DNA of 17,715 nt from NCBI GenBank assembly GCA_021844355.1, contig JAKBTP010000167.1:1-17715 (forward strand). The letters are read 5' to 3'. Of the stretch, positions 13,703 to 17,715 are shown piece after piece. The DNA is from a bacterium. GTDB taxonomy: Bacteria; Chloroflexota; Dormibacteria; Aeolococcales; Bog-877. The notes below the pieces were generated by a model that made no database searches, was not told the DNA's origin, and saw only the letters and a list, made by a program, of their open reading frames with translations. A program made the translations under genes and the position numbers. How positions within the stretch are numbered: the first letter of the stretch is position 1; each line of letters starts with the position of its first letter.

Positions 13703-14184
13703 AGCCCCTCGGCGGTGGCCTCGCCTCGGCCCACCAGCCGGTCGCGGAGGTCCGCTGCCGTGGACCGGTCCAGCCCCGGGATGCGGGCGTCGGTGGCGGC
13801 GGAGGCGGTGTGCAGCTGCACGGTGGCCAGTCCGAGGGACCGCTCCAAGGGGCCGGCGGTGACCTCCACGGTCTGCATCCTTCCGTAGGGGACCACCGAG
13901 AGCCGTTCGAACATGACCCCCCGGCGCACCAGGAGGTCCTCGGACCGTTCGCGATAGCCCCAGGAGCGGAAGCGACGGCCGACATAGCCGAGGCCGAGGC
14001 CGGCAACCAGCGGTGCCGCCACCGCCAGGGCTACTCCCAGGGCCAGGTCGGTGAAGCTGAGCCCGGCCCCGATCAGCAGGAGCGCGACCCCGCCCGCCAC
14101 CACCTCTCCACGTCGCAGGGTGAGGAGCCTCGGGTCCGGACGACGCCAGCTGTCGGCTGGCTCGCCGGGGGCCAAAATCTCCAT
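13699..14184 (-). CDS. YdbS-like membrane protein with one bacterial PH domain
   Basis: A 161-residue protein with two adjacent membrane helices (about 27-45 and 46-68) followed by one bPH2 domain (about 72-152): RSWGYRERSEDLLVRRGVM, the signature VVPYGRMQTVEV, LERSLGLATVQLHT and the closing helix AADLRDRLVGRG. This is the YdbS half of the YdbS-YdbT pair and it overlaps the YdbT-like gene by four bases (TTGA), indicating co-translation and probably a joint membrane complex. ATG at 14184 has no Shine-Dalgarno; a TACCAT lies eight bases upstream. It diverges from the trp leader across a gap of about 110 bases. Function beyond an envelope role is not known from the sequence. Confidence 0.88.
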   Translation of the reverse strand: MEILAPGEPADSWRRPDPRLLTLRRGEVVAGGVALLLIGAGLSFTDLALGVALAVAAPLVAGLGLGYVGRRFRSWGYRERSEDLLVRRGVMFERLSVVPYGRMQTVEVTAGPLERSLGLATVQLHTASAATDARIPGLDRSTAADLRDRLVGRGEATAEGL

Positions 14185-14192
14185 GTGGGCGC

Positions 14193-14198
14193 ATGGTA
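14193..14198 (-). promoter_or_regulatory. Possible -10 element for the PH-domain operon
   Basis: TACCAT on the minus strand, eight bases before the ATG of the YdbS-like gene, which has no ribosome site. The spacing is slightly longer than at cdd and hpt, so this is weaker. Confidence 0.35.
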
Positions 14199-14259
14199 GC
14201 GAAGAGTTCGCGAAGTGGTGAGGCCGGTCTCCGTGCCGGGTGCGGGCACTGTGTGGGCC

Positions 14260-14289
14260 TTGACGGCGTGCTGCCCCAGGCGGCACACT
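14260..14289 (+). promoter_or_regulatory. Promoter of the trp/aro operon
   Basis: TTGACG at 14260-14265, an 18-base spacer and CACACT at 14284-14289. The -10 resembles the CACAAT of the permease promoter. Six bases after it stands the GTG of the leader peptide, so the transcript may begin at that codon. Confidence 0.5.
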
Positions 14290-14295
14290 GCGCGG

Positions 14296-14352
14296 GTGAT
14301 TTCGATTCGCGGCTATGTCTGGCGCTGGAGCTGGCCCCCCGGGGCCCGATGA
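14296..14352 (+). CDS. trpL: Tryptophan leader peptide
   Basis: An 18-codon ORF, GTG start at 14296 and TGA at 14350-14352, reading MISIRGYVWRWSWPPGAR. Three Trp codons occur within five positions (14320-14322, 14326-14328, 14332-14334). Three UGG so close together are very unlikely by chance, and the ORF stands directly between a promoter candidate and an intrinsic terminator ahead of trpE, the standard layout of ribosome-mediated trp attenuation: when charged tRNA-Trp is scarce, the ribosome stalls on these codons and the terminator does not form. There is no Shine-Dalgarno; CACACT lies exactly six bases upstream, so the ORF may be translated leaderlessly. In-frame TTG at 14260 and GTG at 14251 would give longer versions but precede the likely transcription start. 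The role is clear; the exact start is less so. Confidence 0.8.
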   Translation: MISIRGYVWRWSWPPGAR

Positions 14353-14388
14353 GAGCGAGCCGGTAGCCGACATCTGGCCGCGAACATC

Positions 14389-14423
14389 GAGCCTCGGGTG
14401 AACCCGGGGCTCTTTCTTTTATT
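14389..14423 (+). terminator. trp attenuator terminator
   Basis: A 10-bp stem, GAGCCTCGGG (14389-14398) with CCCGGGGCTC (14403-14412), one U-G wobble, loop TGAA, followed by TTTCTTTTATT (14413-14423). It is the only hairpin in the window with a real T tract. Competing pairings exist: CCCGA (14345-14349) with TCGGG (14394-14398), and CCCCGGG (14337-14343) with CCCGGGG (14403-14409). A leader stem can also form from 14308-14319 with 14369-14382. These are the kind of alternatives expected of an attenuator. Confidence 0.85.
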
Positions 14424-14442
14424 GCGCAAAGGAGCTTCAGTG

Positions 14443-15930
14443 ATGGCAACTGCTGCAGGGGCCCGGGAGGGCATCCATTCGCTGCCTGCCCGGGGGGGGT
14501 ACGCTCTGCGGCCGGTCTGGGCTGAGCTTCCGATCGACACCTGTTCCTTTGAGGCCGCCTTCCAGGCGCTGGCACAGGACGGCCCCGGGGTCCTTTTGGA
14601 GAGCCTCGACCTCGCCGGGATGCCCGGGCCCTTCACCATCGTGGCGGGCGATCCGGCGGCGGTGGTGGTGGCCGACTCGAAGGGCGCGCGGCTCACGGAG
14701 GTGCGGCGCCGGCTGCCCGGGCTCGCAATCAACCCCGGGGTTCCGGTCCCAGAGGCGTTGCGGCAGCTGAGCCGCGAGCTCTCGGCCGAGGAGGTCCCGG
14801 GCCTTTCCACCTGTTCCGGGGGTCTGGCCGGGATGTTCTCCTACGAGGCCGCCCAGCTGATCCACGGCCAGATGGCTCCGGGGGGCCGGGGACGGCCCCC
14901 GGCCCCGCCGATCAGCCTCCTGGTGTTGGACCGGGTGGCTGTCTACGACCACCTGGGGGGACGTCTGTGCCTGGTGGTCCACGTCGGTGCCGAGCAGCCA
15001 GACGAGGATGCCCTTCCTGTACTTGAGGAGATGGCGGGTCGGCTCTCAGGACAGCCTCGGGTCGGTGACGTGCCTTCCGCCCCCTCAGTGTCGCTGGCCG
15101 CAGCTCCCAACATCCCCGCCAGGGAATTCCTGGCGGCCGTCCGCCGCGGCCAGGACCACATCGTGGAGGGCGACATCTACCAGGTGGTGCTCTCCCGTCG
15201 GCTCACGGTTCCCGCCCGGGAGCCGGGATTCACCCTCTATCGCCGCCTCCGCCAGACCAATCCCTCGCCGGCCATGTTCTTCGTCCGACTCCCCGGCGTG
15301 GAGCTGGCCGGCTCCTCGCCCGAGCCACTCCTCAAGGTGCACCACGGCCGTGCCCTGAGCCGGCCGATCGCGGGCACCAGGCCGAGGGGGCGCGACAAGG
15401 AGCACGACCGGCGGCTGGCGGCTGAGCTGCTGGCGGACCCCAAGGAGCGCGCCGAGCACTCCATGCTGGTCGATCTGGCGCGCAATGATCTGGGCCAGGT
15501 CTGCGCCCCCGGCTCCGTCCGGGTCACCGAGTTCATGGCGGTGCAGAACTTTCCTCGGGTGATGCACCTCGTGAGCACGGTGGAGGGCGAGCTCCAGGCG
15601 GGCAGGACACCTGTGGACGCCCTCTTCGCGACCTTTCCTGCGGGCACCGTCAGCGGGGCTCCCAAGCGGAGAGCGATGGAGATAATCGCGGCCGAGGAGC
15701 CCACTCCCAGGGGGCCGTACGCGGGGGCGGTGGGGTACTGCTCCTTTGCTGGGGAACTGGACTTCTGCATCACGATCCGCACGGCCGTGGTGGCCGGTGG
15801 GCAGGTCCACGTGCAGGCGGGTGCCGGGGTGGTGCTGGACTCCGACCCCGCGCGTGAGCTCCTGGAGACAGAAGCCAAGGCGTCAGCCATCCTGGCGGCG
15901 GTCGGCGAGCCTGAGAGGAGAGCCCGGTGA
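14443..15930 (+). CDS. trpE: Anthranilate synthase component I
   Basis: Forms anthranilate from chorismate using ammonia supplied by TrpG, the first committed step to tryptophan. The 495-residue protein has the N-terminal regulatory domain with the LLES motif that contacts feedback Trp in known enzymes, and a complete chorismate-binding domain: DIYQVVLSRRL, NPSPAMFFVRLPG, GSSPEPLLKV, PIAGTRPRGRDKEHD, EHSMLVDLARNDLG, GTVSGAPKRRAMEII, GAGVVLDSDP. PIAGT marks it as anthranilate rather than aminodeoxychorismate synthase. The Trp-binding NPSPYMF appears as NPSPAMF, a Tyr-to-Ala change that could alter feedback sensitivity. I start at ATG 14443, eight bases after AAAGGAG; GTG at 14440 is possible, and the frame open to 14398 runs through the terminator. 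The last bases overlap trpG (GTGA). Control is probably both attenuation and Trp feedback. Confidence 0.95.
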   Translation: MATAAGAREGIHSLPARGGYALRPVWAELPIDTCSFEAAFQALAQDGPGVLLESLDLAGMPGPFTIVAGDPAAVVVADSKGARLTEVRRRLPGLAINPGVPVPEALRQLSRELSAEEVPGLSTCSGGLAGMFSYEAAQLIHGQMAPGGRGRPPAPPISLLVLDRVAVYDHLGGRLCLVVHVGAEQPDEDALPVLEEMAGRLSGQPRVGDVPSAPSVSLAAAPNIPAREFLAAVRRGQDHIVEGDIYQVVLSRRLTVPAREPGFTLYRRLRQTNPSPAMFFVRLPGVELAGSSPEPLLKVHHGRALSRPIAGTRPRGRDKEHDRRLAAELLADPKERAEHSMLVDLARNDLGQVCAPGSVRVTEFMAVQNFPRVMHLVSTVEGELQAGRTPVDALFATFPAGTVSGAPKRRAMEIIAAEEPTPRGPYAGAVGYCSFAGELDFCITIRTAVVAGGQVHVQAGAGVVLDSDPARELLETEAKASAILAAVGEPERRAR

Positions 15931-16517
15931 TCGTCGTGGTCGACCACCAGGACTCGTTCGTGTACAACCTCGTGCAGCAGGTGCAGGTGCTGGGGCACGA
16001 GGTCGTCGTGGTGCCCTCGCGGGCGGGAGTCGACGAGGTTCTCGGCCGCTCGCCGGCAGCGGTCCTGCTCTCCCCCGGTCCTGGCAGACCGGAGGCAGCA
16101 GGGTGCTTCGTGGAGCTGATCCGGGCGCTTCCAGCCACAACGCCGCTCCTAGGGGTGTGCCTGGGCCATCAGGCCCTCGCCGTGGCCCTGGGCGGTCGGG
16201 TCGGACACGCCCCCCGCCCGGTGCACGGGCAGGTCAGCGAGATCGCCCACCAGGGGGATGGGGTGCTGGCCGGTCTACCCGTGCCCTTTGCTGCGGGCCG
16301 CTACCACTCACTGGTCGTGGAGAGGGATGGCCTGCCGGAGGAGCTGGAGGTGACGGCGACCAGTGAGGGCGGTCTGATCATGGCCGTGCGCCACCGGTCC
16401 TGTCCCTGGTTCGGCGTTCAGTTCCATCCGGAGTCGGTCCTGACCCCGCTGGGCGGCCGGCTGATGGCGAACTTCCTCAGGATGGCGGGGCCGGCGGCAC
16501 CGGCGAGCGGGGCTTGA
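15927..16517 (+). CDS. trpG: Anthranilate synthase component II (glutamine amidotransferase)
   Basis: Class I glutamine amidotransferase that releases ammonia for TrpE. The 196-residue protein begins IVVVDHQDSFVYNL, carries LLSPGPGRPEAAG (47-59), the nucleophile elbow GVCLGHQ with Cys78, and the triad partners FHPES with His167 and Glu169. The common LSPGPGTP appears as LSPGPGRP. GTG at 15927 overlaps the trpE stop by four bases (GTGA), so translation is coupled and the subunits are made together. Many bacteria also use this subunit for folate (pabA function); no pabB is nearby, so that cannot be judged. A 235-base gap then separates it from aroH, and no trpD, trpC, trpF, trpB or trpA lies in the window. 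Confidence 0.95.
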   Translation: MIVVVDHQDSFVYNLVQQVQVLGHEVVVVPSRAGVDEVLGRSPAAVLLSPGPGRPEAAGCFVELIRALPATTPLLGVCLGHQALAVALGGRVGHAPRPVHGQVSEIAHQGDGVLAGLPVPFAAGRYHSLVVERDGLPEELEVTATSEGGLIMAVRHRSCPWFGVQFHPESVLTPLGGRLMANFLRMAGPAAPASGA

Positions 16518-16540
16518 CGTGCGGCCCTTGACCCCTCACC

Positions 16541-16645
16541 ATGGCACCTCAGATGCAGGTCGAGTCGCGGCTCTTTACCCGCGCGGTGGACACCCCGTAC
16601 GCCTATGCGCACGGGACGCCTTCCGCGTCACTGGTGAGGGGCTAG
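16541..16645 (+). CDS. Candidate leader ORF before aroH
   Basis: A 34-codon ORF (ATG 16541, or ATG 16553 giving 30 codons, stop TAG 16643-16645) in the gap between trpG and aroH. It contains Phe and a Tyr-Ala-Tyr group (DTPYAYAH), and its stop codon touches the base of a long composite hairpin. It begins 23 bases after the trpG stop. No Shine-Dalgarno or leaderless -10 precedes either ATG, so translation would depend on reinitiation after trpG. I report it as a candidate because of the aromatic codons and position, not because its coding is shown. Phe and Tyr are end products of the pathway that aroH and aroF feed. Confidence 0.3.
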   Translation: MAPQMQVESRLFTRAVDTPYAYAHGTPSASLVRG

Positions 16646-16707
16646 CCGGCTCGACCCAGAGGCTGCGGGAGGCGCGGAGCGGAGTCCGCGCCCAGCCAGT
16701 AGCCGGC
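16645..16707 (+). promoter_or_regulatory. Long composite RNA hairpin upstream of aroH
   Basis: Three stacked helices: 16645-16651 with 16701-16707 (GCCGGCT/AGCCGGC), 16661-16665 with 16693-16697 (GGCTG/CAGCC), and 16671-16678 with 16685-16692 (GGCGCGGA/TCCGCGCC), loop GCGGAG. That is 20 base pairs with one internal loop and one five-base bulge. No T tract follows, so it is more likely a leader structure or transcript stabiliser than an intrinsic terminator. Confidence 0.55.
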
Positions 16708-16727
16708 CCGGTACCCCGCTCCGCATC

Positions 16728-16745
16728 TCTCCTCGTGGAAGGAGG
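16728..16745 (+). promoter_or_regulatory. Hairpin covering the aroH ribosome-binding site
   Basis: TCTCCT (16728-16733) pairs with AGGAGG (16740-16745), loop CGTGGA; five Watson-Crick pairs and one wobble. AGGAGG is the aroH Shine-Dalgarno, seven bases before ATG 16753, so the hairpin would hide it. This is consistent with translational control of aroH and the coupled aroF. Confidence 0.5.
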
Positions 16746-16752
16746 CGTGAGC

Positions 16753-17154
16753 ATGGAGGAGTGGCGGGGCCAAGAACGGCTTGCCTGCCGAGGGGTGAGG
16801 GGCGCGATCTCGGTGGGACGGGACGACGAGCTGGAGCCCCTGGTTGGGGAGCTGCTCGCCGCCATGCTCGAGGGCAGCGGCGGCAGCCTGGAGGACGTGG
16901 CGGCCGTGGTCTTCTCGGTCCAGGATGATCTGGCGGGACTCAACCCGGCGGCGGCGGCCCGGCAGCGCGGCTACTCTCTGGTCCCACTGTTGGTCGTCCG
17001 GGAGCACGGAGGTGACACGGCGCTGCCGCGCTGCCTTCGGGCGCTCATGCTGGTCAACACGAGAAGGCCCCAGGCGAGGATCCGCCACGCCTACCTCGGA
17101 GCGGCGGGCAGCCTCCGCCCGGACCTCAGCCCGGGCCGGGGGGCCCGCCCGTGA
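16753..17154 (+). CDS. aroH: Chorismate mutase, AroH class
   Basis: Rearranges chorismate to prephenate, the first step of the Phe/Tyr branch. The 133-residue protein matches the trimeric, alpha/beta-barrel AroH class of Bacillus subtilis rather than the common AroQ helical class. Corresponding active-site residues, by my alignment to remembered B. subtilis positions, are Arg16 (RGVRG), Arg70, Glu84, Arg96 (CLRALM) and Tyr114 (RHAYLG), followed by LRPDLS. ATG at 16753 has AAGGAGG seven bases upstream; the frame is open back to 16519, but that extension has no homology to the family and crosses the hairpins described above. It overlaps aroF by four bases (GTGA). It competes with TrpEG for chorismate, and placing it in the same operon is notable. 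Confidence 0.93.
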   Translation: MEEWRGQERLACRGVRGAISVGRDDELEPLVGELLAAMLEGSGGSLEDVAAVVFSVQDDLAGLNPAAAARQRGYSLVPLLVVREHGGDTALPRCLRALMLVNTRRPQARIRHAYLGAAGSLRPDLSPGRGARP

Positions 17155-17715
17155 TCGTCATGGCAGCGGGCGCGACCTCGGAACAGGTGGAGGAGGTCGT
17201 GCGGCGGGCCCGGCAGCTGGGCCTCACCCCCGAGGTCTCGCACGGGCGGGAGCGCACGATCGTCGGCCTCATAGGACACGAGACCGAGCCCGACCTGGAG
17301 AAGCTTGCCACCCTGGGAGGTGTGGATCGGGTGGTGCGCGTGCTGCACGACCACCCACTCGCCAGCCGGGACTTCCACCCTGAAGACCGGGTGATCACCT
17401 TCGGGCCGGGGCTGGCGCTGGGGGGTCCGGAGGTACTGATCATGGCCGGGCCGTGTGCGGTCGAGGGGGAGCAACAGCTGGAGGCTGCCGCCGCCGCCGT
17501 CCGGCGGGTGGGGGTCAGGGTCCTGCGGGGCGGGGCGTTCAAGCCGCGCACATCCCCGTATTCGTTCCAGGGGCTCGGCGAGCCCGGACTGCTGCTCCTA
17601 CGGGAGGTGGCCGACCGCCACCAGATGGCGGTGATCACCGAGGTCCTGTCGGCGGAGGACGTGGCCCTGGTCGCGGCCCATGCCGATGTCCTCCAGGTGG
17701 GGGCACGCAACATGC
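17151..17715 (+). CDS. aroF: DAHP synthase, type I-beta with N-terminal regulatory domain (partial, 3' end outside window)
   Basis: Condenses phosphoenolpyruvate and erythrose-4-phosphate, the first step of the shikimate pathway. Only 188 residues are visible; the C-terminal half of the barrel is beyond the window. Residues 1-70 form the ferredoxin-like (ACT-like) domain seen in the Thermotoga maritima enzyme (HGRERTIVGLIG, VVRVLHDHPLASRDFHPED). The barrel begins at IMAGPCAVEG with Cys102, then RGGAFKPRTSPYSFQGLG with Lys131; both residues have the same numbers as the metal-binding Cys and catalytic Lys of the Thermotoga enzyme as I recall. In that enzyme the N-terminal domain gives feedback inhibition by Tyr and Phe, so the same is likely here. 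GTG at 17151 overlaps the aroH stop (GTGA), meaning coupled translation. Confidence 0.95.
   Translation, partial: MIVMAAGATSEQVEEVVRRARQLGLTPEVSHGRERTIVGLIGHETEPDLEKLATLGGVDRVVRVLHDHPLASRDFHPEDRVITFGPGLALGGPEVLIMAGPCAVEGEQQLEAAAAAVRRVGVRVLRGGAFKPRTSPYSFQGLGEPGLLLLREVADRHQMAVITEVLSAEDVALVAAHADVLQVGARNM

Noticed and set aside
12215..13888. A 557-codon open frame on the + strand
   Set aside because: It lies antisense to the YdbT-like gene and the quinone-oxidoreductase-like gene, and its translation is low-complexity Pro/Arg/Gly with no domain; it is a GC-rich shadow.
14398..14442. TrpE start at GTG 14398
   Set aside because: This start lies inside the loop and right arm of the attenuator hairpin and has no ribosome site; ATG 14443 follows AAAGGAG at eight bases.
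13703..14575. N-terminal extension of the YdbT-like frame back to 14575
   Set aside because: The extension overlaps the YdbS-like gene and the trp leader in another phase and resembles no protein family.
16519..16752. AroH extended to a GTG at 16519, adding 78 residues
   Set aside because: AroH proteins are about 120-130 residues, the extension has no family likeness, and a strong AAGGAGG stands seven bases before ATG 16753.
1..17715. CRISPR arrays, insertion sequences or phage genes
   Set aside because: No regularly spaced repeats, transposase motifs, terminal inverted repeats or integrase motifs were seen; gene content is housekeeping.

Overview
GC-rich bacterial DNA carrying ordinary chromosomal genes: the TCA cycle, shikimate/tryptophan synthesis, and nucleoside and nucleobase salvage. 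There are no rRNA, tRNA, CRISPR or transposon signatures. Start codons are mixed (ATG, GTG, TTG). Some genes have strong GGAGG-type ribosome sites; others have none but carry a -10-like hexamer placed as expected for leaderless mRNAs. Together with a small protein resembling an uncharacterised actinobacterial family, this suggests Actinobacteriota or a related high-GC Terrabacteria lineage (for example Ca. Dormibacterota). The sequence alone does not settle the phylum.

Layout. 105-1355 (+): substrate-binding lipoprotein of an ABC transporter, closed by a large hairpin. 1356-1699: no gene. 1700-3219 (+): aroQ, a dienelactone-hydrolase-family gene and a small uncharacterised protein. 3216-4921 (-): cdd-deoA pyrimidine nucleoside salvage pair, which shares its final CTAG stop with the preceding + gene. 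5087-6301 (+) icd and 6348-7637 (-) gltA: two TCA genes facing each other across a bidirectional hairpin. 7799-8986 (+): DedA membrane protein fused to an RDD-like segment and a C-terminal winged helix. 9168-10634 (+): NCS1 nucleobase permease behind a good promoter overlaid by two inverted repeats. 10672-14184 (-): hpt, a quinone-oxidoreductase-like gene and a YdbS/YdbT-type pair of bacterial PH-domain membrane proteins. 14260-17715 (+): trpL-trpE-trpG-aroH-aroF, with aroF cut by the window end.

How the genes work together. The right end is an aromatic amino acid operon. Its 5' leader encodes a short peptide with three Trp codons (W-R-W-S-W), followed by an intrinsic terminator just before trpE, which is the classical layout of tryptophan attenuation. 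Chorismate mutase and DAHP synthase follow trpEG, so Trp supply may also affect entry into the shikimate pathway and the Phe/Tyr branch. The 235-base gap before aroH holds a small Tyr/Phe-containing ORF, a long composite hairpin that begins at its stop codon, and a hairpin that buries the aroH ribosome site; this could be a second control point. aroQ, near the left end, serves the same pathway. cdd, deoA, hpt and the permease form a scattered salvage set.

Most worth checking: the trp leader, the trpG-aroH leader region, the DedA-RDD-winged-helix fusion, and the repeated TANNNT-N6-ATG leaderless start pattern.
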